Positions 27,684-36,093 of a stretch of 64,000 bases of DNA are shown here, piece by piece. Numbering within the stretch: position 1 is the first letter of the stretch; the number at the start of each line of letters is the position of its first letter. Under the pieces are notes generated by a model, which worked only from the letters and a program-made list of their open reading frames with translations, was not told where the DNA came from and did not search any database. The position numbers and the translations under genes were made by a program. Source of the stretch: Polaromonas sp. 39-63-25 (GTDB taxonomy: Bacteria > Pseudomonadota > Gammaproteobacteria > Burkholderiales > Burkholderiaceae_C); NCBI RefSeq assembly GCF_002278925.1, contig NZ_NCJH01000008.1, positions 1 through 64,000 on the forward strand. The letters run 5' to 3'.

Positions 27684-28289
27684 GTGGAAATGCTCATGAA
27701 ATCAAATCCTGTTGCTGTGCCGAAACCGGACGACAGTGTCGTCAAACCCCCCTCCATGCTGGGCGTCCGGTTGAGGCATGCGCGCCTGGTTGCCGGTTTG
27801 ACCATGACGCAGGTGGCTCAGAAATCGCAATGTTCGGAAAGCCTGATCTCAAAAATAGAAAACGGGCAGGCCTCTCCTTCGCTGGCCATGCTGCATCGAA
27901 TTGCGGTCACGCTCGACACAAACATCGCCGTGTTGACGACGGAAGAAGCGCCCGGGGAGGGGCCAGTCCGGCCCAATGGCGAGCGCCCCGTGATCAGAGC
28001 CGGTGGAATTTCCCTGGAGCGCATCACGCTTCCCAAGCGGGGGGGGCTGTTGCAGGCCAATATTCACATCGTTGCGCCAGGCGAGGCGAGCGACGGCTTG
28101 ATAGAACATGTCGGGGAAGAGGTTGGCTTTGTTCTGGAGGGCACGCTTGAGCTGGTACTGGGGAGCGAGCGGCACCTGATCCAGGCGGGGGACGCGTTTT
28201 ATTTTTCCAGCCAGACGCCTCACGGGTATCGCAATGTTGGCAAGGTCGTTGCAAGAATTTTTTGGGTGAATACGCCAGCGACTTTCTAG
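27684..28289 (+). CDS. XRE-family regulator with C-terminal cupin domain
   Basis: A 201-residue transcription factor. A helix-turn-helix fills about residues 25-80 (LGVRLRHARLVAGLTMTQVAQ, then SLISKIENGQASPSLAMLHRIA), and a cupin barrel fills about 110-198 (GLIEHVGEEVGFVLEGTLEL and GDAFYFSSQTPHGYRN). This PuuR-like build senses a small molecule in the cupin. It is the last gene of the operon and probably controls it, with the palindromes at 20137-20161 as likely sites. The start could be GTG 27684 or ATG 27690 or 27696. Confidence 0.9.
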   Translation: MEMLMKSNPVAVPKPDDSVVKPPSMLGVRLRHARLVAGLTMTQVAQKSQCSESLISKIENGQASPSLAMLHRIAVTLDTNIAVLTTEEAPGEGPVRPNGERPVIRAGGISLERITLPKRGGLLQANIHIVAPGEASDGLIEHVGEEVGFVLEGTLELVLGSERHLIQAGDAFYFSSQTPHGYRNVGKVVARIFWVNTPATF

Positions 28290-28345
28290 TCAGGACATGG
28301 CCAAACGCCGGTGCGGCGCAGCATTGCTTTGTCGAACGTTGTCCA

Positions 28346-28490
28346 CCGTCGTGATGTCGAGCAGGCGAGCGCCTTTTCGGCGTCTGCCTGAAACAAACAA
28401 TTCGTAAAAGTCGCCCATGCGGTACAGCCGCATGGGTGTCGGGGTAGTCCACCTTCAGGCCCAGGGACTGGGTCATCATGGGCGTGTGTT
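28346..28490 (-). pseudogene. Degenerate second copy of the mutS 5' end
   Basis: About 145 bases align base for base with the intact mutS start at 19599-19738 in the same orientation, at roughly 80-85 percent identity by eye. Read leftward, one frame gives KHTPMMTQSLGLKVDYPDT. Another gives [11 protein letters not shown] and later ARLLDITT, and the third gives QADAEKA, so at least two indels have broken it. It covers roughly mutS codons 7-55. The remainder of 28290-28743 holds no gene; it should contain the promoter of the next gene. Confidence 0.85.
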
Positions 28491-28743
28491 TTCCGGCGCC
28501 GGCGGTGGCCGGATCCGGGATGTCGGAAATCGCCGCGAGGCGGACCTTTCCGACCTTTCCCGGAGGGCGTTGGCCATTGCGCCGGGCTTGTAAATCCCGA
28601 AAGATCAGACATTTCACTACAAACAGGGCGCTTGCCCCGACGTAGACTCAGGGACTGCAAACCTGACCTCCGCGATCAGCCCATTTTTGGGTCGCTCTGG
28701 CAGGGCTTGCTGGAAGCTCGACAACGCCCACGAAGGAAAAACC

Positions 28744-30096
28744 ATGACCGAGCTGAATTCACCAGCCGCCCCGGCTCCCGCCGCCCCGGGCGAGTGCGAT
28801 GTGCTGGTCATTGGCGGCGGTCCGGCGGGTTCCACGGCGGGAGCGCTGCTGACCCAGCGGGGCTACAAGGTGGTGGTGCTGGAGAAAGAACACCATCCGC
28901 GCTTTCACATTGGCGAGTCGCTGCTGCCGGCCAACCTCCCGCTGTTTGAAAAACTCGGGGTGGCGGACGCCGTCCGGGCCATCGGCATCGAGAAATGGGG
29001 CGCCGAGTTTGTGTCGCCCTGGCACGACAACAAGAGCCAGACCTTCATGTTCGGCGACGCCTGGGACAAGTCCATGCCGTTTTCCTACCAGGTGCGGCGC
29101 TCAGAGCTTGACGAGATCCTGATACGCAATGCCGCCAAAGCCGGCGCCGAGGTGATTGAAGGCTGCCGGGTGCGCGAGGTGGCTTTCGCGGCCGACCGCA
29201 GCGGCGCCACGGTGCATGCGCAGCATGAGGACGGCCGCCTGCAGGACTGGCGCGCCCGCTTTGTGGTGGACGCCTCGGGCCGCGACACCCTGCTGGGCAA
29301 GCAGTTCGACATCAAGCGCCGCAACCCCAAACACAACAGCTCGGCCCTGTATGCGCACTTCACCGGCGCCACGCGGCATCCGGGGCAGGACGAAGGCAAC
29401 ATCACGATTTTCTGGTTCGACCACGGCTGGTTCTGGTTCATTCCACTGGCCGACGGCGCCACCAGCATAGGTGCGGTGGTCTGGCCGTATTACCTCAAGA
29501 GCCGCAGCAAACCCGTGAAGGAATTTTTCCTCGATACGATCGCCCTGTGTCCGGCGCTCGAGGAGCGCCTGGCCCACGCCACGCTGTCGTCCGATGTCGA
29601 GGCGACCGGCAACTTTTCCTACACCTGCGAACGCACGTATGGCCCCAACTACGTGATGATCGGTGACGCGTTCACCTTCATCGACCCGGTGTTTTCGTCG
29701 GGTGTCATGCTGGCCATGCAGGGCGGTTTTGTCGCTGCCGACACGGTTGACACCTGTCTGCGCGAACCGCCGAAAGCTGCTGCCGCGCTGGCGCATTTCG
29801 ACCGCCAGGTGCGCAAGGGGCCGAAAGAGTTTTCGTGGTTCATCTACCGCGTGACGAACCCGACCATGCGCGACATGTTCATGGGGCCGCGCAATGTGTG
29901 GCGCGTGAAGGAGGCCCTGCTGTCCATGCTGGCGGGCGACATTTTCGGCAAGACGCCGATCTGGGGTTCGCTGGCGGTGCTCAAGGCGATTTTCTATATT
30001 TCCTCGGCCCTGAACTACAAACGCACCTTGCAGGCGATCCGCATGCGCAAGGCCAATATCCAGGTGGTCGAGGACGCGGCGCCTGCGGCGCGCTGA
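28744..30096 (+). CDS. FAD-dependent oxidoreductase, halogenase-like
   Basis: A 450-residue flavoprotein of the tryptophan-halogenase/geranylgeranyl-reductase superfamily. The FAD-binding GGGPAGST is at residues 24-31, HIGESLLP at 55-62, and GDAFTFIDPVFSSG, the second FAD contact, at 307-320. Two marks of flavin-dependent halogenases are seen: the WxWxIP motif as GWFWFIP (228-234) and a Lys in the EKWGAEF context (Lys84), close to the catalytic Lys of those enzymes. It could halogenate the aryl head of a polyene, as proposed for xanthomonadin; reduction is the alternative. AAGGAAAAACC precedes the ATG, which I prefer to the earlier codon at 28687. Confidence 0.85.
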   Translation: MTELNSPAAPAPAAPGECDVLVIGGGPAGSTAGALLTQRGYKVVVLEKEHHPRFHIGESLLPANLPLFEKLGVADAVRAIGIEKWGAEFVSPWHDNKSQTFMFGDAWDKSMPFSYQVRRSELDEILIRNAAKAGAEVIEGCRVREVAFAADRSGATVHAQHEDGRLQDWRARFVVDASGRDTLLGKQFDIKRRNPKHNSSALYAHFTGATRHPGQDEGNITIFWFDHGWFWFIPLADGATSIGAVVWPYYLKSRSKPVKEFFLDTIALCPALEERLAHATLSSDVEATGNFSYTCERTYGPNYVMIGDAFTFIDPVFSSGVMLAMQGGFVAADTVDTCLREPPKAAAALAHFDRQVRKGPKEFSWFIYRVTNPTMRDMFMGPRNVWRVKEALLSMLAGDIFGKTPIWGSLAVLKAIFYISSALNYKRTLQAIRMRKANIQVVEDAAPAAR

Positions 30097-30117
30097 CCGC
30101 CGTTAGACACGGATGCC

Positions 30118-30930
30118 ATGAAACACGAGTCGAATGCCCTCATGAACGAGCCGCTGGCGCTGTCGTCGTCCCGCCGTGCCCTGCATGAAACCGCCAGGCT
30201 GCACCTGGGTTACCTGGCGTTGGGCCTGATCAGCCTGCTTGTCACGCTGCTGGCCTTTCCGATGCGCGCGTTGCTGCCGCGTGTGATGAGCAAACGGCTG
30301 GGACGCAAGCTGGTGACCGTGGCAACGCGGCGCTACCTGCGGTTTCTGATGTTGATCGGGGCCTGCCGCTTCGACCTCTCGGAACTGGACGGCTTGCAGG
30401 GCGAAGCGCCCATGGTCATCGCGCCCAACCACCCGTCGCTGCTCGATGCGGTGATGATTCTGTCGCGCCTGCCCGGTGCGGGCTGCATCATGAAGGCCGA
30501 ACTCGTCAACAGTGTTTTTTACGGCGCGGGTGCGCGGCTGGCCGGCTACATCCGCAACACGCCGCTGCGCACCATGGTGCAGCTGGCGGTGGACGATCTG
30601 CACCAGGGCAGCCATCTGCTGCTGTTTCCCGAAGGTACACGCACCACGCGGTTTCCCGTGGGCCCCTTGCAGGGGACGACCGGGCTGATAGCCAAAAGTG
30701 CGGGGGTGCCAGTGCAGACGGTGTTTATTGAAACCAGCTCCGGTTTCCTGGGCAAAGGCTGGCCTTTGCTGCGAGCCCCTAAAATGCCCATCACTTACCG
30801 GGTCCGTCTCGGCAAGCGTTTTGATCCGCCGCAGCACACGGCGCGTTTCGTCAGCGAGCTCGAGCAGTATTTCCAGACCGAGCTGGCGCACGCGCAGTTG
30901 CCCGGTTTCCCCGTTTCACCGCCGGCCTGA
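30118..30930 (+). CDS. PlsC-type 1-acyl-glycerol-3-phosphate acyltransferase family protein
   Basis: A 270-residue membrane-bound acyltransferase. One to two helices near residues 25-60 lead to the PlsC core: NHPSLLDAVMI (the NHx4D variant of HX4D with His and Asp), then LFPEGTRTTRFPVGPLQGTTG for phosphate and acyl acceptor binding, and VPVQTVFIET. In aryl-polyene clusters such enzymes attach the polyene acid to a lipid headgroup; that role is inferred from context. It begins 21 bases after the flavoprotein stop on the same strand. Confidence 0.88.
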   Translation: MKHESNALMNEPLALSSSRRALHETARLHLGYLALGLISLLVTLLAFPMRALLPRVMSKRLGRKLVTVATRRYLRFLMLIGACRFDLSELDGLQGEAPMVIAPNHPSLLDAVMILSRLPGAGCIMKAELVNSVFYGAGARLAGYIRNTPLRTMVQLAVDDLHQGSHLLLFPEGTRTTRFPVGPLQGTTGLIAKSAGVPVQTVFIETSSGFLGKGWPLLRAPKMPITYRVRLGKRFDPPQHTARFVSELEQYFQTELAHAQLPGFPVSPPA

Positions 30931-30969
30931 GCATCGTGGCCTGGCGCCCCTTGTCCAGGCTCCCACACG

Positions 30970-31746
30970 ATGACTGTTTCTGCTCCCGGCGCGTCCCGTA
31001 CCCATCTGGTCCTGATACCCAGCTACAACCCCGGCCCCAAGGTCTATGAAACCGTGCGCGCGGCGCGCGCTCAGTGGACGCCGGTCTGGGTCGTGGTGGA
31101 CGGCAGCACCGACGACAGTGCTGCCGGCCTGCAGGCCATGGCGGCGCAGGATGAGGGCTTGCGCGTGATCGTGCTGCCGCACAACGTGGGCAAGGGCGCG
31201 GCGGTGCTGCACGGGCTGGACCTGGCGACGGCGCAGGGTTTCACGCATGTGCTGACCATGGACTCCGACGGCCAGCACCCGGCCCACCTGATTCCGCCAT
31301 TCATGGCCGCGTCGAGCGCGCAACCCGAGGTCATGGTGCTGGGCATGCCGGTGTTTGCGGCCGACGCGCCGCGCCTGCGTGTCAATGGCCGCAAGGTTTC
31401 CAATGGCTGGGCCAACCTGGAAACGCTGTGGGCCGGCATCGGCGACTCGCTGTTCGGTTTTCGCATTTACCCGATCGCGCCGCTGCGCCGCGTCATGCAC
31501 GGCCAGCGCTGGATGCGGCGCTTTGACTTTGACCCCGAGGCGGTGGTGCGCATGTGCTGGCTGGGCGTCAAGCCCGTCAACCTACCGGCCACCGTCAAAT
31601 ACTTCCGGCCCGACGAAGGCGGCGTGTCTCACTTCAATTACCTGCGCGATAACCTGCTGCTGAGTTGGATGCACTCGCGCCTGTTTTTCGGTTTTGTGCT
31701 GCGCCTGCCGGTGCTGCTGGCACGGCGCTGGTCCGGTCGCGCTTGA
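30970..31746 (+). CDS. Family 2 glycosyltransferase (dolichyl-phosphate-mannose-synthase-like)
   Basis: A 258-residue GT-A fold glycosyltransferase. Nucleotide-sugar motifs are LVLIPSYNPGPKV at the start, VWVVVDGSTDDSAAG and the DxD region VLTMDSDGQHPAHLIP. The C-terminal SHFNYLRDNLLLSWMHSRLFFGFVLRLP is amphipathic or membrane-associated. In APE and xanthomonadin clusters a similar enzyme adds sugar to the lipid carrier. It is the last gene of the rightward trio and converges with the methyltransferase gene, 59 bases away. Confidence 0.9.
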   Translation: MTVSAPGASRTHLVLIPSYNPGPKVYETVRAARAQWTPVWVVVDGSTDDSAAGLQAMAAQDEGLRVIVLPHNVGKGAAVLHGLDLATAQGFTHVLTMDSDGQHPAHLIPPFMAASSAQPEVMVLGMPVFAADAPRLRVNGRKVSNGWANLETLWAGIGDSLFGFRIYPIAPLRRVMHGQRWMRRFDFDPEAVVRMCWLGVKPVNLPATVKYFRPDEGGVSHFNYLRDNLLLSWMHSRLFFGFVLRLPVLLARRWSGRA

Positions 31747-31805
31747 GTGGCAGCGCTCAGGGCGTCCGCTTCTCTGCGACAGGCCGTGAACCGACGGGAC
31801 TGCAA

Positions 31806-32564
31806 CTAGGGTTTGATTGCCTGATACTCGGAAAACACGCCAACTTCCACGTGTTGTTTGACCTGCACCAGCCCGGCAGCGCCCAGTGTAGCCATGACTT
31901 GTTCCGGCGGGACGCAGGCTTCTATGCTGTCCCAGTAGTAACGCCAGATCGTTGCGGTCTCTTTTTGCCGGGAAACAAACCGTGTCAGCAACGGTATCAC
32001 GCTGCGCATATAGGTCTTGAGGACCCACTGTCCCAGACCACTTTTGGCCTGGGTGATTTCGAGGATGCACAGGCGGCCGCCGGGTTTCAATACCCGTTGA
32101 AATTCTGCAAACGCCACCCCCAGATCGCTGATGTGGCGAAGGGCGTAACCCATGCTCAGGAAATCAAAGTGATTGTCCGGGAAGGGCAATGATTCGGCCC
32201 GGCCCTCCATCAGCACCATGGTCCTGGGTAGCTTGCTGGCCGCCAGCATGCCGGGGCTTGGATCAATCCCGGTGACCAGGGCCGGGTCGCCGGCCAGAAG
32301 ACAGGCCTGCGCCGCCACCAGGCCGGTTCCCACACCCACGTCGAGCACCCGCATGCCCGCTTTCAGGCCGCCGCGAACGAGGGCCTGGCGCCGATACCGC
32401 GAACCGGTACCCCAGGCCAGCATGGCCTCGATACGGTCGTAGTCGGCAGCGGTGTTGTCAAAAATCCGGCGTAAATAGGCTTGCCTGTCCTGCTCGGTCT
32501 TGTAGTAGTCGGTCAACGGTACGTGGGGCGCATGCACCACGTTGGCCTGTTCGGAAGTGTTCAT
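31806..32564 (-). CDS. Class I SAM-dependent methyltransferase (UbiE-like)
   Basis: A 252-residue methyltransferase. Motif I is VLDVGVGTGLVAAQA, the acidic end of strand two is GIDPSPGML, then FDFLSMGYALRHISDLG and RVLKPGGRLCILEITQ, the post-I and motif III region of UbiE/COQ5 relatives. The chain following these (QWVLKTYMRSVIPLLTRFVSR) resembles quinone methyltransferases, so a phenol or ring substrate is plausible, such as the aryl end of the polyene. I start at ATG 32564. It is the last gene of the leftward cluster operon but is 245 bases from FabG, so may have its own promoter. Confidence 0.88.
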   Translation of the reverse strand: MNTSEQANVVHAPHVPLTDYYKTEQDRQAYLRRIFDNTAADYDRIEAMLAWGTGSRYRRQALVRGGLKAGMRVLDVGVGTGLVAAQACLLAGDPALVTGIDPSPGMLAASKLPRTMVLMEGRAESLPFPDNHFDFLSMGYALRHISDLGVAFAEFQRVLKPGGRLCILEITQAKSGLGQWVLKTYMRSVIPLLTRFVSRQKETATIWRYYWDSIEACVPPEQVMATLGAAGLVQVKQHVEVGVFSEYQAIKP

Positions 32565-32700
32565 GAATCTGACCTTTAAACCTGAAACGGCAGTAGGACG
32601 CGCCCGTGGGCCGCCGTGGGTGTGCGTTGGCAAGGTGCGACGATGAGGCAGGTCGATGCCTGCCGGAAAGTGCAACACGGCCAGCGCTGCACCGGAGTGG

Positions 32701-32736
32701 TTTTTTTATCAGGCGGGAGTCCCGACCCTGAAAAAA
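32701..32736. repeat. Inverted repeat between FabG and methyltransferase genes
   Basis: TTTTTTATCAGGCGGGA and TCCCGACCCTGAAAAAA nearly pair around one base. The tail on each strand is A-rich, not T-rich, so it does not fit a rho-independent terminator in either direction. It could be an operator or an mRNA stabilising stem. Confidence 0.5.
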
Positions 32737-32809
32737 CCCCTGCATCCCGGATCAGCCAGTTTCAAGTGATTTTTTTTGTCCGTCAATCAGACAAGAGCCG
32801 CTTTTCAGG

Positions 32810-33541
32810 TCAGATCATGCCGCCATTGATGGAAATGACCTGGCCGCTGATGTAGGCCGCACGTTCCGAGGCCAGAAAGCCGACGAGGTCGGCGACTTCC
32901 TCGGCTTTGCCGGCACGTTTCATCGGCACCATGCGGTCGATGACGTCCTTGCTGAAGGCGCCCTGGGTCATGGCGGTGTCTATGATGCCGGGGGCCACGG
33001 CGTTGACCGTGATGCCGCGGCTCGCCACTTCCAGCGCCAGTGACTTGGTGGCCGCATGCAGGGCACCCTTGGCGGCCGAGTAGTTGACCTGCCCCCGGTT
33101 GCCGGCCACAGCCGCGACTGACGTGATGGTGATGATGCGGCCCCAGCGGGTGCGGATCATGGGCATGGTCAACGGCTGGGTGACGTGGAAAAAACCATTG
33201 AGCGAGACATCCAGCACGCGCTGCCACTGGGCCAGCTGCATGCCGGGAAACACCGCATCGTCATGGATGCCGGCGTTGTTGACCAGCACCTGGATGGGGC
33301 CGTCCTCAAGCAGGGTTTCCAGGGCCCGGGCGGTGGCCGCGGCGTCGGTCACATCGAAAGCCACGGCCTGGGCCTGGCCGCCCTGGGCCACGATGTCGGC
33401 GGCGACCGCCTGCGCCGTGGCCAGGTGGCTGTTGGCGTGGACGATGACGGCAAAGCCATCGGCCGCCAGGCGCCGGCTGATGGCTGAGCCCAGGCCGCCG
33501 CTGCCGCCGGTGACCAGTGCGCGTTTGAGGGGGGGGGTCAT
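32810..33541 (-). CDS. 3-oxoacyl-ACP reductase, FabG-like
   Basis: A 243-residue short-chain dehydrogenase. The cofactor loop is ALVTGGSGGLGSAISRRLA, followed by VNNAGIHDDAVF (NNAG), the catalytic Ser in ITSVAAVAG, and YSAAKGALHAATK giving Tyr-x3-Lys. The C-terminus IDRMVPMKRAGKAEEVADLV with ISGQVISINGG is typical of FabG. Here it reduces the keto group after each KS extension of the polyene. ATG at 33541 overlaps the dehydratase stop by four bases; the long upstream frame is not real. Confidence 0.93.
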   Translation of the reverse strand: MTPPLKRALVTGGSGGLGSAISRRLAADGFAVIVHANSHLATAQAVAADIVAQGGQAQAVAFDVTDAAATARALETLLEDGPIQVLVNNAGIHDDAVFPGMQLAQWQRVLDVSLNGFFHVTQPLTMPMIRTRWGRIITITSVAAVAGNRGQVNYSAAKGALHAATKSLALEVASRGITVNAVAPGIIDTAMTQGAFSKDVIDRMVPMKRAGKAEEVADLVGFLASERAAYISGQVISINGGMI

Positions 33542-34068
33542 GGGGGACTCGCTGCCGCTGCGGGCGGTGGGGTGGAGGGGGGCAGCGCCAGCGCCGATGC
33601 ATCGAGCACCACCACGGCGCGGCCGCTGAGCAGGGGCTGGTCGCCGGCCTGCACGGCAAAGCTGTAGAGCACGGTGTTGTCGTCGCCGGTCAGCCGGTCG
33701 GCGCGGATGCTCAGGTCGCCTGCGACCGTGTCCAGCCGTTCGACGAACAGCGTGACGCTGCGCATGCTGGCCAGGTAGCCGGCGCGCGGCGGCGTGTTGG
33801 CAGTGTTCGCGCCGGCCAGGGCTTGGGCCACCAGTGTGCCGTGCACGGCCATGGCCTGCGCGGCGTACTCCACGCCGCAGGCCGCACCGAGCCGGCCATG
33901 GGCCCGCAACGGATGGTCGGGCGCGTGGTGGCTGCTCGCCTGGCAGATGATGTGCTGGGTGTCCCAGGTGCTGACGCTGTCCAGCAGGCACATGGCGCCC
34001 TGATGGGGGATGCGGCGCGCGATGTCCTCGTGTCGCAGCGTGGCGGGAGGATGCGCGGCGCTCAGCAT
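33538..34068 (-). CDS. 3-hydroxyacyl-ACP dehydratase, hotdog fold (ApeP-like)
   Basis: A 176-residue hotdog-fold protein with IARRIPHQGAMCLLDSVSTWD, which holds the catalytic His of FabZ-like enzymes, and GAACGVEYAAQAMAVHG, the helix with the acidic residue. This is the pattern of the ApeP/XanP-type dehydratases in aryl-polyene clusters. It would form the conjugated double bonds. A Pro/Ala-rich tail ends the protein. It overlaps the neighbouring genes by seven and four bases. Confidence 0.85.
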   Translation of the reverse strand: MLSAAHPPATLRHEDIARRIPHQGAMCLLDSVSTWDTQHIICQASSHHAPDHPLRAHGRLGAACGVEYAAQAMAVHGTLVAQALAGANTANTPPRAGYLASMRSVTLFVERLDTVAGDLSIRADRLTGDDNTVLYSFAVQAGDQPLLSGRAVVVLDASALALPPSTPPPAAAASPP

Positions 34069-34892
34069 GGACTCACCTGCACGGCCAGCTGCAGACCATC
34101 GAGGTAGTCAAGCACGATCTCACCTGCCTCCTGCGTGGCCACACTGCGCAGCAGCGGCAGGCAGCGGGCCGCGGGAATGCTGGCGCGCAGCTGCTCCAGC
34201 GCGCTGCCGGTCATGGCGGTTGCGCTGGCGCCTGTGAGGCAGGTGGCTGGGGCCAGGGTCCACTTGGCCAGGCTGCACTCGCTGGGTTGCGGGGCCAGCA
34301 CCAAGGCCACGCCGAAGGAGTCCGGCAGGGGTCGCACGCTATGCAGCGGTTCGGGGTAGTCGGTGTCATAGGCGACCAGCAGGACGGCCGTCTGATCGAC
34401 CACCGCCTGCGTCATCGCTTCAAGCAGGCCGGCTGCAAAACTGCCATCGTGGGCGCACAGCACGGAGGATGTCGCCATGGAGCCGCTGGAGATGCTCCAG
34501 TAGCCGGAAGAAGCGTTGTGCACCGAGTTGTGAAAACGCGTGGGCGAGATCAGCCTGTCGCCCGATGCCAGTGCCTTGCAGATTTCATGGCAATTGATGG
34601 CGTCGCCGCTCGACGATGAAAACACCGAGGGCAGCCTGGCTGTGGACAGGCCCGAGGCAGTCACGGCTTCCTGGCCGACGGCCAGCGAGACCTTGACCAC
34701 GGCGCCCGCACGCCGGCGTTCGGCCGGGGGCAGGGCCATGGGCAGCGGCAGCACGCAGCGCGCCGCCTCGTAAGGAGCGCCGCCGGCCAGCTGTTCGCGG
34801 CCCGGCGCCCAGCCCGACAGGCCCGGGCCCAGCAGGCCGATGCCTTCGACATAAACCGTGAGGGACGTTGCAGCGGATGCAGGATGTGTCAT
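34062..34892 (-). CDS. Beta-ketoacyl synthase-like chain-length factor (ApeC-like)
   Basis: A 276-residue KS-like protein of the short Ketoacyl-synt_2 group found in aryl-polyene clusters, thought to pair with the KS as chain-length factor. It retains VFSSSSGDAINCHEICKAL and FHNSVHNASSGYWSISSG, but the nucleophilic Cys of true synthases is absent. The second half is shortened, ending LDYLDGLQLAVQV. I start at ATG 34892, leaving seven bases after the KS stop. Confidence 0.85.
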   Translation of the reverse strand: MTHPASAATSLTVYVEGIGLLGPGLSGWAPGREQLAGGAPYEAARCVLPLPMALPPAERRRAGAVVKVSLAVGQEAVTASGLSTARLPSVFSSSSGDAINCHEICKALASGDRLISPTRFHNSVHNASSGYWSISSGSMATSSVLCAHDGSFAAGLLEAMTQAVVDQTAVLLVAYDTDYPEPLHSVRPLPDSFGVALVLAPQPSECSLAKWTLAPATCLTGASATAMTGSALEQLRASIPAARCLPLLRSVATQEAGEIVLDYLDGLQLAVQVSPC

Positions 34893-34899
34893 CGTCGTC

Positions 34900-36093
34900 T
34901 TACCCGGCACGGCCAAAAATCAGGCTGCAGTTGGTGCCGCCGAAACCAAAGGAATTGCTCAGCACGCGGCGGACGGCCTGCTCGCGGTTGTGCAGCAGGT
35001 AGTTCAGGGGCAGGGCCGGGTCCAGTTGCCGTGTGTTCAGGCCAGCTGGCAACAGGCCGTGCTGCAGGACGAGCGCGCAGATCACCGCCTCCAGCCCACC
35101 CGCCGCACCCAGGGTGTGGCCGGTGGCGCCCTTGGTGGAACTGCAGGGCGTGGCTGATCCGAACAGCGCCGCCACCGCCCTGGTTTCGGCCGCGTCGTTG
35201 CTCGGCGTGGCCGTGCCATGCAGGTTGATGTAGTCGATGTCCGCTGCGTCCAGCCCGGCCGTGGCCAGGGCGTCCTGCATGGCCATGCGCGCGCCCAGGC
35301 CCTCGGGGTGGGGCGAGGACATGTGGTGGGCGTCGCTGGATTCGCCGATACCCAGCAGCAGCACGGCGTCCTTGTTCAGATGCTCCGGCACAGGTTCGAG
35401 CAGCGCGAAGGCGGCCGCTTCGCCGATGGAAATGCCGTCGCGTTCGACATCGAATGGCCGGCAGGCCCGGGTGGAAGTCAGGCCCAGGGAATTGAAGCCA
35501 TACAGCGTCGTCAGGCACAACGAATCGACGCCACCGACCACCGCTGCGTCGATCAGTCCGGCCGCCATCATGCGACGCGCCGAAGCAAACACCTTGGCGC
35601 TGGACGAACACGCGGACGAAACCACCACCGCCGGACCGGCCAGGGCCAGGACATGGCGCGTGAAATCGGCCACGGAGAACGTGTTGTGCGTGGTCCGGTA
35701 GGAAAAATCGGGAGGAAAGGCGCCCGTGGACGGATCAAGCCGGCGGTAGGCCAGCTCGGTTTGCAAAATGCCCGAGGTGCTGGTGCCGATGAAGACGCCG
35801 ATGCGCTGCGCGCCGTACTTCTGGCTGGCGGCTGCGACGGCTTCGGCAAAACCGTCCTGCATCAGGCCCAGCAGCGCGAGGCGGTTGTTGCGGCAGTCGA
35901 ACGCTGCCAGTGCGTCGGGAAGCGTCACGGCATCCACCCCCGTCACTTCGCCGACAAAGGTGGGCAGATCGACCGTGTCAAACGCGCAGGGCACAAGGCC
36001 GCCACGCTGCTCGCGCAAGGCGCTGAGGGTTTGCTGGAGGCCGCGACCGATGCTGCTGGTCGCGGTGAAATGGGAGAGCCAGAGCGGGTTCAG
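34900..36093 (-). CDS. Beta-ketoacyl-ACP synthase (ApeO/FabF-like), non-ATG start
   Basis: Condensing enzyme that extends the polyene chain. The nucleophile is in VVSSACSSSAKVFASA, the catalytic His residues in NLHGTATPSNDAAET and KGATGHTLGAAGGLEA, and the glycine-rich end in NSFGFGGTNCSLIFG. The first standard start in frame is TTG at 36018. Family homology (LWLSHFTATSSIGRGLQQTL and on to LREQRGGLVPC) extends 25 codons further up to a CTG at 36093. No ATG, GTG or TTG lies between that CTG and the upstream stop. The CTG shares CTGA with the stop of an 11-codon ORF, suggesting coupled initiation. Confidence 0.88.
   Translation of the reverse strand: MNPLWLSHFTATSSIGRGLQQTLSALREQRGGLVPCAFDTVDLPTFVGEVTGVDAVTLPDALAAFDCRNNRLALLGLMQDGFAEAVAAASQKYGAQRIGVFIGTSTSGILQTELAYRRLDPSTGAFPPDFSYRTTHNTFSVADFTRHVLALAGPAVVVSSACSSSAKVFASARRMMAAGLIDAAVVGGVDSLCLTTLYGFNSLGLTSTRACRPFDVERDGISIGEAAAFALLEPVPEHLNKDAVLLLGIGESSDAHHMSSPHPEGLGARMAMQDALATAGLDAADIDYINLHGTATPSNDAAETRAVAALFGSATPCSSTKGATGHTLGAAGGLEAVICALVLQHGLLPAGLNTRQLDPALPLNYLLHNREQAVRRVLSNSFGFGGTNCSLIFGRAG

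Larger units (their letters stand above)
19753..28345. other. Putative acquired segment between two mutS 5' ends
   Basis: The catabolic operon and its flanks lie between the intact mutS 5' end (repeat part 19599-19738) and a degenerate direct copy at 28346-28490. The operon is functionally complete and unlike the housekeeping genes around it. No integrase, transposase or clean target duplication was seen. The boundaries given are those of the repeats, not proven junctions. Confidence 0.4.

Noticed and set aside
32701-32736. Hairpin as terminator between FabG and methyltransferase
   Set aside because: The stem is good but is followed by A-runs on both strands, so it does not fit a rho-independent terminator.
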